64,000 bases of DNA from Euglena gracilis. Taxonomy: Eukaryota > Euglenida > Euglenophyceae > Euglenales. Location: positions 67,676,714 through 67,740,713 of the forward strand of contig CP154954.1 in assembly GCA_039621445.1 (NCBI GenBank). Reading direction: 5' to 3'. The notes beneath the pieces are model-generated. The model did not search any database. It saw nothing but the letters and a program-made list of their open reading frames with translations, and had not been told where the DNA came from. A program made the translations under genes and the position numbers. Below are positions 23,501 through 36,878 of the stretch, one piece after another. Each line of letters begins with the position of its first letter. Position 1 is the first letter of the stretch.

Positions 23501-23925
23501 CAGTCTCAAAGAATTCTTTAAGAACTATAACCAAGACGTGGGTCCCAAAATGCCCCAAGGTCTGGCCCAAGATGGCACCAAACTGGGGGGGGGGGGGGCT
23601 CAACAGAATGTTTTCAGAACAAGAACCATCAAATTGAGCAAAATGAGATACACAAAAATGGAGGAAACGTGAAACATAAAAGTATGCGAACCGCAATTCC
23701 ATCCTTGGTCAGCACCTACGAAGGTGAATGAGAAATAGTGATAAACAGTCTGTCCAACCACCGCTCCAGTTTGCCCCATGCCACGACAAATGTCAACAAA
23801 GAGGAGCCATCCTCCGACAGAATCCACCACCTGTACTGCCTCTGCGTGTCCGCCATTCTCCGCCATGCGAAGGACCATGTATGTCACGCAGCGGGTCATG
23901 CGTGCGATGGGTCAGGATCACTGAC
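20509..23925. other. Upstream region of the transporter; no supported gene
   Basis: AT-rich text with scattered open frames but no G/C-ending codon bias. The 305-residue minus frame at 22785-23702 is phenylalanine- and leucine-rich and reads like the antisense of A-rich DNA. A weak coding-like patch on the minus strand near 22010-22180 cannot be bounded. One hAT-like element lies at 22197-22530. The transporter promoter is expected here, but no element can be named. Confidence 0.4.
22197..22530. mobile_element. hAT-like MITE, exact 8-bp duplication ATAGGGAC
   Basis: The ends are CAAGGGTTTTATTTAAG and the inverted CTTTAAAAAAAAACCCTG. ATAGGGAC flanks both sides (22189-22196 and 22531-22538). 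The 334-bp interior contains CCTCCGGAGGGACCC repeats, C-run/G-run palindromes and a GGCGCCTTCGGCGC hairpin near 22351-22364. The internal AAAATAGCACTTTTTC segment resembles one in 5750-6664. Confidence 0.88.
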
Positions 23926-24073
23926 GTTCCAGGGAGAAGAGGGCCGACGCCGGGTACTTCTTCACGAGGCGGATGCGGTACTTCGGCCGGCTGATAACCG
24001 CCCGCACCGTGAGGCAGTCTACCGCCAGCACGAAGGCGACGTGCTGGTCACCAACCAGGACTTTGACGGCGTT
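23926..24073 (-). CDS. Internal exon of an unrecognised protein
   Basis: This is a 148-bp minus-strand exon, opening after an AAGTGCCTGCCCAG acceptor and closing at GAAC|GTCAGT. It encodes NAVKVLVGDQHVAF, VLAVDCLTVRAVIS, RPKYRIRLVKKYPASALFS and LE. About 85-90% of codons end in G or C, which is the main evidence that this strand is coding. The product is not recognised. It is basic and hydrophobic with no membrane segment. It could be a downstream exon of the histidine kinase transcript or part of a separate gene between kinase and transporter. Confidence 0.5.
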
Positions 24074-24884
24074 CTGGGCAGGCACTTCCTACCAGAGACC
24101 ACCTGCCCACCACCGATTCGGGAATGGGGATGCCACCGCATAGTGTGCAGCACACGGTGTGGCAGACCTTGCAGGCCGTGCACACTTTGTACATGTGCAT
24201 CCCTTGATGAAATTCGACAAAAAACGAATTTTGTGTTTCGATTTTTCAGACATTTTTTGTGTTTTGCCTTTCAATTTTTGAGTGTTTTTTTTAATTTATC
24301 AGATGATCTAATTTTTTATTGTATTATTATTACTATTATTGTTTTTGTTGTATTATTATCATTATTCATTTATTATACTCATTTGTATCATTTATTATTC
24401 ATTATTATCAAATTATTTTATTATCAATATTTTTTAATATATATGTATATTATATATATTTTTTAATTCACTGTTTTCAATCCAGTGACTATAAGAATAT
24501 GATCCGGTGACAATTTTTTCAAAAAAAATAATTGGTCACTGGAAGACGCACAGCTTGCACGGTGTGGGGCACGGTGTGCATGGTGTGCAGCATCGGCATC
24601 CCCCAAAGGCCACTGACCGGGAATTTTGTACCAGAAAGGAAAAAAGAATCTACTTCATCTAGTTTCGCACCAAAAAGGGAAAAAAATTGAAGGAGAGACA
24701 AGGGGGGGCTCGGAATTTGTTTCCTGGGTCTGCCATGCCAGAGCCTTTTGCATACAAACCAAGGTATGCGATCACACTTCAGCAGACGTTGGGGAAGTTG
24801 CCAGGGATGTCCAGGTCGACCAACATCCCTTGGAAGCTCAGGGATATATTATATAGGAGTATATAAGGAAGGACATCGGAAACT

Positions 24885-24885
<1 letters not shown>

Positions 24886-24938
<53 letters not shown>

Positions 24939-25010
24939 CATATATATACATATACATACACATGTATATACATGTATGTATGTATGTATGTATGTATGTA
25001 TGTATGTATG

Positions 25011-25042
<32 letters not shown>

Positions 25043-25196
25043 TGTATGTATGTATGTATGTATGTATGTATGTATGTATGTATGTATGTATGTATGTATG
25101 TATGTATGTATGTATGTATGTATGTATGTATGTATGTATGTATGTCGTATGTATGTATGTATGTATGTATGTATGTATGTATGTATGTATGTATCT
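24886..25196. repeat. (GA)n then (ATGT)n microsatellites
   Basis: (GA)n runs from about 24886 to 24935, followed by a short TA/CA stretch and then (ATGT)n from about 24972 to 25195 with two interruptions. The Tyr-Ile-His-Thr and Met-Tyr-Val-Cys frames are artefacts. Confidence 0.97.
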
Positions 25197-25284
25197 GTAT
25201 GTAGGTATGTGTATTATGTATTCTATATGATCTATCTGCATATATCAAAATGCCCCTCGTCCACTTGACAACTTGTGAACCTGT

Positions 25285-25405
25285 ATCCTTGTGCGTGGTC
25301 GACAGCCCTGGCTGGGTCCCAAGCAGCGGGTGGATGGGTCCCTCGTCGCACGCCGGGGAGCTGGGCGGCCGCGGATGGCCAACCGTCACCAACGTCATGG
25401 CCAAG
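25285..25405 (-). CDS. Possible exon of unknown product (strand uncertain)
   Basis: A G/C-rich patch open on both strands. The minus frame reads LVTVGHPRPPSSPACDEG then PIHPLLGTQPGLSTTHKDT and ends at a CAG|GTTCACAAG donor. Most codons end in G or C. The plus frame (SLCVVDSPGWVPSSGWMG) is about equally biased, so strand is not settled. No domain is recognised. Confidence 0.25.
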
Positions 25406-25711
25406 AGAAGAAAAAAAATAAAAAAGAAAGAATGCTGCTGCGGTTGCATATCAACCGGGAAGTAGTCAAAAATAATTGCAAATTCAGGCAGACAAAAAAA
25501 AAACTTTTTGAAAAAAAGATGGAAGTTTGTCCTTCAGAAAGCAGGTATGCGCGATATGCGCAATACACCGCGGAGGTACAATTATTCATAGATTCACAGG
25601 GATGTACAATTCATCCAAACACGCACACACACAAAATACACAGCACACAACACACAACACATCTACACCCACCCGCCCACCCACCGCCCACCACCCACCC
25701 ACCCACCCACC

Positions 25712-25948
<237 letters not shown>

Positions 25949-25951
<3 letters not shown>

Positions 25952-28037
25952 GGAGGAGTCGTCGACGGCCGTGGGGTGGTGGGACCGCTGTGGGCCAGGG
26001 GGGTGGGTTTGCTCCCCGCCTCCCCTCCAAATGAGATGCAGAAAAAAAAACCGCAGGGGGGACAAGAACACGTTTTTTGTGCATTTTCGGTTTTTGTGTG
26101 TGTGTGTGTTTTCATTTTTTGTGTGTTTCTTTCCCCTGGCAATATTTCAATTTCTGAAGGAATAATTTTTTCGACTCGAAAAATTCCACTTTCTGGCCAA
26201 TTTTTCCCCTGAGGCCACAAACTGAATATTTTTAGAATCAGTATGTTTCATAACATGTAATGTTCCAAATAAAAAATTTACAGAGGAGGTGAAAACTCTA
26301 TGTTTTCTTCAGCAGAAAAGTGTACATCCCGGGGAGCTCCTGAAAGAATTTGCAGACATCCAGCATTTTTGCGTTTATATGTGTCTCATTTGTGTTTATT
26401 TTGTGTCGCGTTATTCGAGGGTCTTGGTTGTGTTTCCTCACCTGAAAATTGCCATGCCCCGCGGTCCCGCCAGGGCCCCAGCCATGGACAGTTCCTGGGT
26501 ATGACATGCACACTGCAATTATATTTTACTTATTTATCTTATTTTATATTTTGCTCTTTTTTTGCCCTTTGGTGTGCCTTGAGGGGGAGAAATGGTTCAG
26601 TAGAAATTGTAGGTTTTATTCTTTAGTGGGATTGTTTCTCCTCCAGTGAGACATGTAAAGTCCTAACAGCAGAATTTTGTAGACTCCGAAGAAAATTTGT
26701 ATTGTATGTGCGTTTTTTTTTTGACATATTTTTCAGTTCTTTTTTAACTGCCCATTTGCATATATTTCATCAACCTTTGGAGCTGTCAGAACGACATTGA
26801 TCTGTGGATGTTTTTCTTTGGCACGTACAACAGCTTCAGAAAAGCAAACCACACAGAAATGGGACCACAAATTGACCTCCCACGAGAACCTCCCTGGGAG
26901 ATGGGTGGGTTTGTTGGTGTCAACCCCGTGTCCCAGTCCTCCCCCCATGTCTTTGCTTTTTTGGGGTTCTACAAAACCAGAAAAAAGCCAGTATTTTTTT
27001 TAAACTGATTTTGTGCACCAATAAAAATACTGGTAGCCAATACCAGTATTCTTTTTGCTGGTACTCTGTACTGGTAAAAAATTTACTATGTGCCAGTAAG
27101 AAAGGTAACTGGTACACACACAAAAAAAGACGAAAAGAGGAACAAAAAGAGGTTCTTTCCTGTTGCCTTCTTTGCAGAAATGGAGGCCTGGCCAAATGAC
27201 TTTGAAGGGAAATGCCTGTCTCCCCCTCGGTACATCCTGGGTTTCATCACCTCATCATCTTCTGGAATCAAAGAAAATAAATTCTAAAAAAAAATGGTTC
27301 GGCAAGTGCCACAACCCCAGCCACAAAAAACACGCAGGTTCGGAGGTACCATCACACAGTTTTCCTTCGGCGAGAAATGGGGTGCAACCAATCAATGGCT
27401 TGGCGAAGAGCTGTCGAACCCAGAAAGAATGAGCACGCTGGTTTCTCCATTCTCCATTTCACAGATCTCCATTTCGTGGAGCCAAAACATCACTCCTTGA
27501 TATCCGTTAACCTGGGTGGGCAGTCGCCCCCCCCCCTCGACGATGCTCAATCTGTCGTCCCCCGAAGTTGCTGCTCTCTTCCGCTGGTCAATTTGTTGTG
27601 TGACAACGGTGCCGGTTGGGGGGGGGGGGCAACTTCTCAGGCTGTAATGGACTTTCCAACATGACGCCTCAGCCGGTGTTGGCTCCCAGTAACACCCTCC
27701 CTGACATGATGACAAATTCCGGGGGAGGGAAACATGAAGACAAGAGGGCAACACGTTCTAAATCTGATCCAACTTGTAAATGCCAGCAGAACAAGAAATT
27801 TCGGTTGGAACAAATTTGCATCATTCACACTCCTTGGGGGTTTACGGTTCTTTTTCCAAATGACGTTTATTGGAGAGATTTTGGGATACCAATGGATTCC
27901 AAATGGGCAGAGGACAATTCAGCAATACCTCCGTTCCCATGCCCTAATCCACCCAAATGGTCCGGAGTCACACTGGAAAGCATCACCCAGGGAAGAAGCC
28001 ATCGAATGGGCGCGTCGGTGAACGGCATCAGCGTCAC
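25949..28037. other. Region downstream of the kinase HATPase exons; no supported exon
   Basis: On the kinase strand this is where receiver exons would be expected if the gene were intact, but I find no receiver motifs here. It contains AT-rich text and a C/G-run palindrome near 27525-27640. The frames at 27616-28137 and elsewhere lack the host codon bias. Confidence 0.4.
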
Positions 28038-30829
28038 CTCCAGCGCGGCCTCGAAGTACACGGTGTCCCCCACCTGCTGCAGGTGCAACTCCATGTTGTG
28101 GGCGGCCGACCGCCCCCTCACCGCCCCACCAATGTGACCGCCAGGCATGCGACATGCCGGAAAAAACTTCTGTGCTCCGTGCGTGGTTTCGTTAATTGAT
28201 TATTTGTCAATTTCCGGAATTCGGAGGGGGTCCGGTCCAAAAACCAGTTGGTCACTCTGAAAGAGCCAAACACCCACCCGCCAGTGGGGGGTCGGGCAGT
28301 GACCAAATGATTGGATGATCTGGAGTCTGTTGTTACTGTGGCACAAGGGGACCCAATTCAAGTTTCCCTTGAAAGCGCTGCGTGCTTCGGCCTGTTCAAA
28401 AACACCGATGGCTGTCAAATGCTGTGGACTCTGGCAAAAACTGTCGGCTGAAAAGCCTGGGCTGAAGGTACCTTGGTCAATGCAGAAACAAAACATATAA
28501 TCTGGCCTTTTCACCTTTGGCACCACCCACCCCAGAACGCGACCTCCCCCCCGGGGGGGGGTCGAAAATGCCCAACCCCCCTGCCTGCCCATGCCTAAAA
28601 AAAGCAGAAGAAAAACTCATTACGCCCATGATGCACCTGCACCAGAATCGGAAGACCACACAAATTAAATCAAAGTGTGAGAAAAAGTCCAAAAAGATGG
28701 AATGAGACGAGAAACACTGCCGCGAACGTTCAGAACAGCCCGAATTCCAGGAGAACGCCAGTCACACTCCGTCGGGCCCGCCGCGGCGGGGCAGCGGGCC
28801 GGACATGGGCGCGGGCGGCCTGGACGAGGTGCAGCATGCCGAGGTGCTCGGAGAGGCGGGGCGTGGCGGAGCCCAGAGAGTCCAGCGAGGCGGTGTCCCC
28901 GCGGAGGAGGCTGGCCGGGCCGCGGGACGGGGCTGGTTCAGTGAAGGTGACAAAAAGTGTTGAAATCCCGCGCATCCTGTCGGTTATGGGTTATGCCATC
29001 GGGGGAAAAAATCCTTGACCGCAGCCGGTCAGTTTCGTTGTTTTTTTTTAATAAATTCAAATTTTGATATTGAAAAATCAAATAAAAATTGAAAAATTGA
29101 GAATTTTAGGGTTTACAAAAATGCTAAAATCAATAAATTTTACTATTATTTTCTTATTTCTCAACCTAAAACGAACGAGGCTTGAGATGATTCTTGTGGC
29201 TGAGGTGGTAACTGCATTTTTGACAAAAATAAAATTGGAGAGGTATTTTTCAGGCCACATTATGCGTAGGGCATTGGCCGTAATCACACGTAATCACAAA
29301 CCTCGGTAAATGTAAATAAGGGCAGACACCTTGACACTCCCTTGTCTGAGCACCTGGAAGGGTGAGTATAGACCAGGTGGATGTTGCGTACAAGAATACC
29401 TGTCACTCTAAAACATGCCAGCTCCTATGGGATGGAGCAAAGACGGTCGAATAAACTGGTGACTATATGATGACTAACTGATGTCTTTCTGTCCTGCTGT
29501 GTGCCACAGATCCAGTTCAAACCCTCTTGTGAACAAAGATCCACAGAAAAGTGAAACACCCAGCAATGATGCAGGGGGTGGGGGGTTTTTAACAGGTGGT
29601 TTCTCCAATGAAGAAAGTGGCCACGGAAAAAATCCACAAAATAATTCCTCCTGACCAGTTTTATTCCTCCCCACCCGCCGTATTCGGGGGGTTTCAATTT
29701 AAAAAGATGGACCTGATCACAAATTCTTTTTGCACAAATAGAAATAGAAAACACATTTGTTAATGCAAAAAAAGGAAAAGAAATTGGGACAAATAAATTT
29801 TTATTTGGTTTCAAATTAATTTGTTAGATGAATTGGAGGGGGAAAAAACATGTCGCGCATTGGAGTAATTACTGGATGAATCCTTCAAATGCCGGAAGCC
29901 TGGACGCCGCTGACAACCGGCAGTAAAACTTCTTTTGGGAAAATTTAAATGAGCATTTTTCTGAAAGAATCCAACAGAACTGTCTGCAACGTTTTTGGGA
30001 ATTTGCCAAATCCAGAGTTGCAAAATCCGAAATTTTGAGAGCCCAAATTGGAAAATTTGGACGAAAATGGCTGGGTTACTTCAAAATGAAGCCTTGGAAC
30101 AGGTAAGATTAATTGGAAAATTTTAAATCCTGCCTCCCTGTAAAAAAAAAACTTTAGCCCCTTAAGTTAGTTGGACCGCTCTCTTTTGACCCCTGCCGCC
30201 TGCAAAATTATTTAGGCAGACCATTAATGAATCGATTTACCAATCTGCTGAAGGTGATTTGGTGTTAAATGCCTTTGTTGTTTAATACTTTGATATGTTT
30301 TACTTTCATCATCGTTCAACAGAACATTGTGACATTTCGGATGGCTTTTGCGGTTAACGCCTTTTGATTTTCCAAAGATGTTTGGTTTTCTGACATTCGT
30401 CCAAAGAACTATCTGGACATATCTCTTTCATCCCCTGACAAAATTATTTGGGCACACAAAGCTGGAGGGCAGTGCAAAGTTATTTGCAGGGTAATCACAT
30501 CAAAGCGCCGAAGGATATTCTGGATTTTCTGGGGAAAATCGTGGGGAGATGCAAAAAAAAAACCATTTCCTGGTCTTGGGGGGTAAGGCGTCCCCGAGAA
30601 TCTGCAAACACCCCACACCCCTGCAATTCAAAACACACACACCCACACCCACACCCACACCCACACCCACACCCACACCCACACCCACTCCCACTCCCAC
30701 ACCCACACCCACCCACCCACCCACCCACCCACCCACACACACACACACACACGCACACGCGCACACGCACACGCACACGCACACGCACACGCACACGCAC
30801 ACGCACACACAGACACACACGCACGCACA

Positions 30830-30862
<33 letters not shown>

Positions 30863-33800
30863 CGACACTTCAGGTACACGTCGCCCATTCGGCCAACGAT
30901 GCCCCTCCACTGCGTTCCGACCGTCCAACCACTTGGTCGCCGAACAGCAGCCAGCCCCCCCCCCCCCACCGCCGCCCCCGCAGCCCCATCCTGGCCACGA
31001 GCTCCGGGGTCAGCGGGGGCCGCGCCGGGTGGACGCGGTTCGTGACGACGAACGTCAGCAGCTGCCGGATCCCGCAGGCGGTGGCGGTGGGACCACCGCC
31101 GGGCGGGATTTGACCGAACCCCTGGGGGAGGGGGGGGGAGGGGGTCTCATTGGGCCTCCCTCAGGGGTTTGGACCAAGCTTCAAAGCACTCAGGGGGTAT
31201 CCCACCCATCCAGCCCAGCACAGGACCCCCCTGGGGGGGCTCCCAAAAGCTGGGCCGTCTAAGGGCATGCCCCAATTTGCAGCGCTTCGCGGAGAAACCG
31301 TTTCCCAGCCTCCCAGGATCCCCCCAGGGGGGGGGGGGGGGGCTGGACCACCCAACCCTCCCCTCTGCTTCTTCTGAGTCAAAAAAGCCTGGGTCAGCCC
31401 CCCAACCATAACACGTTGCACGGAAATTGTTTTTCTGACCTAAGAGTTGGCGCCTTTGGAAAAAAAGGGAAGTGGCTGTGGCGGTCGACCGCCCCCCCCC
31501 CTCACAGGGCTGCCAAGGTTCCCGTTGAGCCCTGCCTGGGGTGCTGCAGGGCTGTACGGGAAGGCCTTGCGGGGAGGACCCCTCCCCACCAGGCGGTTTT
31601 TTAAAGACCACAGGGGGGGGGAGGGGCCCACCCTCCCAGCCCAGCACGTGACCCCCCCTCCCCCCCCCCCTGGGGAGGGGACCCCCAAAATCAGGCCGTC
31701 TGAGGGAATTTCCCAAAAAAGGCCCCCGGCCTTCTTCCAGGGTTGTGCCTGGACTTTCCACATGCAAACTTCACCTCGTCCCGAAAAGAACCCCCTTTCC
31801 AAAAAAGAAAAACAGGCTCCAGCCCGGAACCCCCCCCCCCCTGGAGGAGTCCAGCCCCAGACCCACTGACCCCCCTGGGGAGTTAAAAAAAAGGATGCTC
31901 CCCACCCACCTACCAGGATGGGGTGAGGCGTGAGTCTGGGCTGAGTGCCTGGGCACTATTGGTACACCCCACTGTCCAGGAAGGGGTCGGGGCCTTGGGG
32001 TTCTCATCTACTTGGGGGGGGTAGAGGTAAAACCTTCAAACCCAGCCTGGACGACGCCGGGCAGGGGGGTGAGGGCCGCGGTGAAGTGCAGGCCGGGCTG
32101 CGTCGGGTGGCCGTGGCGCTGCGCGTTGGTCAGCGCGTTCTCCAGCACGGCGCAGGGGGCGGTCCATGCCATTGCTGACCAACCCCCCCCCGCGGGGGGG
32201 GGGGGTTCACTTTCCACTTTCTGAATACCAGTCAGTCAGTGTTCAAAAACCATGCATTAATGTCACTGTCCAAAACCCAGTCACCCACTTCCTACCTCCC
32301 CCCACTTTGGCCACTCGGGCCAAAAAAGGCCTAAAATCAATCAATGGTGTTTGGCCAATCCCCCCAAAACTTCCAGCGCTGGCGGCGCCAGGTGGCCATA
32401 TTTTTTGGCCATTCCTGGCCGACCCCCCCCCCCTGGGGTCTGGAGCCTGGGTTGGCTAAAGCCTAAAGGCTAAAGCCTAAACCCACATTTGGGGTCAAAT
32501 TTGAGGTGCATTTTTTGCACACCAAAAACATGGGAAAACGTCCTCGGTGCCCACCTTTACCCCCAGGAGAGGTGGGGGGGCTGCAACAGAACCCATGGGG
32601 CACAAACCTTTAACAAACCTCTGGACATGACGGCCGTCACCCTGACATCTATTTCTGCGGTGCAATTTGGAAAGGAAAGCATTTGTTCCAATAAAACGGT
32701 CGATTTCGACCACCCAATTTTGTCTGGACCAATTTAACCTGCCTGGCCCCGCCTACTGTGGAGACAGGTTGGCCCAGAGAAACTGACAACTTCCTATGGT
32801 GACGGTTCGGCCGGCGTAGGGGATTTTCTTTTTTTAGTGTCCCAAGGATGTCAAATTCCGAGGGGGTAGGAATTGTCCGAGATCTCCTGCTGCGGACACT
32901 GCACAGCCGTAGGAAAAATCGTTGCTGATATCTTTTAAGAGTTGACAGTTCGATAAGGGGAGGTGATCCTCCGCCACCCCTTTTGAAATCTACTGGTGCG
33001 GGGTGGTGCATCCCCCATTTTCTTCACTTTTTTCTTATTTCCTGCTTCAAATGATTTTGGGATGCAATGACACCGAACTGGAAGCTTTGCTTAGAACATG
33101 TGAACTTTTCATTTGCACAAGTTAGCTTGGTGGGTTCGAGGGTGACAAACATGCAACAGTTCAGCTACATGGGAGGGGAGGACTTTTGAAAACCAGGCCA
33201 AAACGGTGAACCCGGCCAGAAGGATAACTTAGGACCCCCCCCCCCAAGCAAATGGATAACAAATAGGATACCTTGGGAAGGCGGGAGATGGCAAGACCCC
33301 CCCAGAAAATGGCATTTGTATTTCTGGTGGCCAAAATGGCCTCAACAACATCCCGGGATTTCAAAAATGCCAAAAAAAGTTTTCCGAATCTGGCAATTTT
33401 TTGACCAATGGGACTGAGTTGGCAAGAGTAGGTGCTGCGTTGGCGGACACAGCCACAGGGGCCTGAAAGCGTCACCGGTTCCAAAACTTTTTGCTTTGAA
33501 TTTGTAATCGCGAACAGAGGCCCGGCGCCTGCTCTGTATTTCGTGTACATGAACACAAAAAGCAGGACGTTATTGAATAATTGTGAAATCATGGAATTTA
33601 GCCTCGCTGCAGGACAGTGAAATTTGAACTATCTGTGGGTCAGATTTCATTACCCCGTTGGCCAAATTCAGTTGCCCCGTTGCACCTCGTTCGAAAGCGC
33701 TTTTCAAGGGCTTTTCAAAGGTCTTTTTAACAGATGCGCACGAATTAAACCACGCTGCGGCTGCATAGCACTTGTTTCGGAAAATCACCAAAAATACACT

Positions 33801-36800
33801 TGAGATGTGTGGCACAGAAATCACATTTTGCCATTTTGACCCCCCCCCCCTCTGCCTGGTCTCCATTGCCCTGATAATTGTGAACAGAAACCAATTCTAT
33901 AGGGCCAACTCAGCTTTTTCCAAGCAATTTTCCCTTTCAGCGCTTCCCTGGGTGACAATGAAATTTGTCCTGGAATGATACATGGGCAGTTGCTGTGCAC
34001 AGGTGTGGAAGGGGGGCTTGATGGTGTGTGCGCCAAACCAACTTCCTTGTGTTTTCCCCACCAAAGCATGTCCTGGCGACATCACCCGTTGAAGCGCAGA
34101 CCCCACTTGGGTCAGCTCTTGGCGGCCAAACCCCTTCCAATCTCACACAGCAGGGGGTCCAGGTGCACCACTTCGTCGGGACCGAGGGCTTGGGCTTTGC
34201 ATTGTTGCATTGCTGGCTCATACTTACCTCCCGTTGACGTTGGCCTCAGCCTGGCTGGAGAGTTTAAGGCAGGGGGGGGTATGCAACTTGGAGTATGGAT
34301 GCAAAAAAAAACACAAAAAGTGCAGACAAATGCCAAAAGAAAATGGAAAAATGCAAAAAAAAGTTGCATGTACATTCCTTTAGGAGCTCCCCAGGGCTGT
34401 ACACTTTTCCAGTGGAGAACTTGAACAATTTTCACCTGCTCCAAAAATGCAGCATCAAAGGAAAATGTGGGTGCAATGTGCAAAATGATATGGTAGTTTG
34501 CCACTGCAACCACTTATACAGCCACTGCTAATATGAATTAGGTCCAAAACCGTGTAATAATAATTAGCCTGTTTTGCTTGTGCAAATGCCTAAAAAAATT
34601 AGAAAGGCAGAGTATGCAAAAAAAAGCCCGCAAAAATGTGCCTGGCCAAAAATTTACACTATGCAAAAATGCATATTATGCAAAAAATGCAAATTACGCA
34701 ACTTGCATATCCCCCCCGCTGTATAAGGCCAGGTTGGCAAGTACGGGCCAGAGACCTTTCCAGACAGGTGGGTACCCCCCCACAAACTGTCGCCTGAGAG
34801 GTCAGTACCAGGGACCCTGCCAACTTCCCGCACTTACAGGTCGGCTGGCACCAAGCACCGTGACAGTTTTGCAGGCAAGACCCTGACAGTTTCCCGGGTA
34901 GGGCATTTCAAGAGAAAATCAATGAAATATGACCCTGACCAGTACCTGGGTATGAAGTGAGAGGGGGAGGGGGGAGAGGGAGGGGGGTGGTCCCAGACCC
35001 CCTCCCAGGAGGTGGGGCGAGGGGAGATCGCCCTTACTCCCCCTGGGGTAAAAAAAAAACGGCGCAACTGTCACCTGACAGGTTGGCCAGTACCGGGGAC
35101 CCTGACAGTTTCCCGGGCGGGACCCTGACAGTTTCCCGGGTAAGGCATTTCAAGAGAAAATCAATGAAATATGACCCTGACAGGTTGGCCGGTGCCGGGG
35201 ACCCTAACAACTTCCTATACTGACAGGTTGGCCGGTACCGGGGACCCTGACAGTTTCCCGGGCGGGACCCCGACAGGTTCTCGGGCATGACAGTTTCCCG
35301 GGGGGGGGGGTAGGTAAGAAAAACAGCTGAGAAATTTCTTTTAAAACCACACACAAAATAAGCCCCTCCAAGAGATGACCTTTAAAAAGATGGGTAAGAA
35401 CCGGGGTGGGGGGTGTTTTGACAAGGGTGGTGCTTGTGTGCAGATGTGGGGGTATGCAGATGTGCAGGTATGCATAGGATAAGGGTAGGCACAGGAAAAC
35501 TTCTGAAGCAGGGTTTATAAACAACTTCACATGGCAATAACTTCCTGGAGTAGTCGGAAACCCCAATTTGTTTATGTGTGCCTGGTCTTGTCATCCATCA
35601 CCCATTCATCAGGTGAGCATTTTGACAAGAACATGGAGGATTTGCCAACCGTTGTTACAAAGGATCATCATGACAAAGAACTGAGCTTGTCGAGGAAGCC
35701 AATAAATCAGACAACAGGCCCTGCCGGGGAAGTTGGCCTCGATGGGCCGGCCCTGAAGCAGGCTTTGGCCGAATTGGGTGAGGTCCACATCGCAAAGCTG
35801 TGGAGGGAGGGCCCCGCAAACGTGCGGGGATATAAACGAGAATACACAAGTGACTCTGCAGTTCCTCAATGCCAACTGGTAATGCCCAGAAAAAAAAGCG
35901 AAAATGTATTACCAGGATTACACTTGGAAGCAGGAGCAAAAACGAAACCCACCGCCAGCCCCCTCCTCTGGAAAACTGTCATTTCGTGATGAGCACGTAG
36001 GAGCCTCCACCACTGCATACCTTTTTGGGGTCCAGCCGGGAGGAGGTCGAAAAGTCATTTTAAATTTGTCCGGAGTGAAAACGGTTGCATGCAGCTTGGA
36101 AGACTTTTTGAATCGAGTGAAGCCGACAACGCCAAAATCTAAGCCCCCCTCCCCCCACAAACAGCGTCGCCTCGAGGTTCAAACAAACCGTCATTCAAAA
36201 ACAACTGCAACCGCGGAAGGGAAAAACAAAGCCAGTGTGGGGCCCTGATGGGGTGTACTTGCCAGCGGCGATGCGTAGGAGGGCCTGCCGCTTTCGACAC
36301 CAGGCGACGCCCCGCTCAGAGCTTTTTGTTGAGTGAGTGGGGGGTGGGCACTGGGCAGGGGGAGGACAACAGACCGACCCCAACCCGGGATCAGCTTGAA
36401 CTCCCCTGGAAATGAAATTAATAATAAAAAATCAAAATAATCAAAATTCAATTATTAAAATGATAATTATAAAATATATAATAATAAAATACATAATATA
36501 AAATTATAACTATAATTAAAACCCAAAAATTAACATAAATTTTTTTTAAAAATCTCTGGTCCCGCTCCAGGCACTCCGTGGCCTGGAGCAGGTCCGCAGG
36601 GAGGCCCATCAAGTTGGGGAGCTGCGACTGGAGGTAAAGGTGGCTGCTGGGGACGGCGGGAGAGCAGGGGGCCTGTAGTTGACATCCATCGAGAACGGCC
36701 ACATCGATCCAGAAAACACATTGCCTTGCCCCCCCCCCCAGCTTGTCCAAGGCTCGGCAGCGCTCTGAGTGGTGTCGTTGACACAGACACACACAAGGTG

Positions 36801-36806
36801 CGTGCG

Positions 36807-36878
<72 letters not shown>

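Noticed and set aside
22785-23702. 305-residue minus-strand frame, hydrophobic
   Set aside because: Phe/Leu/Ser-rich reading of the complement of A-rich DNA; no codon bias, no domain, and membrane-like composition arises from T-rich codons.
23738-24466. 242-residue plus-strand frame overlapping the 23926-24073 exon
   Set aside because: The minus strand there has a stronger G/C-ending bias and proper splice sites; the plus frame ends in low-complexity Ile/Tyr text.
24886-25196. Regular ATGT repeat considered as a CRISPR-like array
   Set aside because: It is a simple 4-bp microsatellite with no spacers.
31120-31900. Series of C/G-run palindromes with GGCCGTCTRAGGG units
   Set aside because: Looks like more transposon debris, but I could not find paired ends or target duplications, so it is not listed as an element.
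33161-33592. 143-residue minus frame in a kinase intron
   Set aside because: No host codon bias and no motif; the kinase motif order is continuous without it.
35531-35989. 152-residue plus frame
   Set aside because: It is antisense to the kinase exon 35797-35725, which fits the family motif VDLxxFG and the codon bias better.
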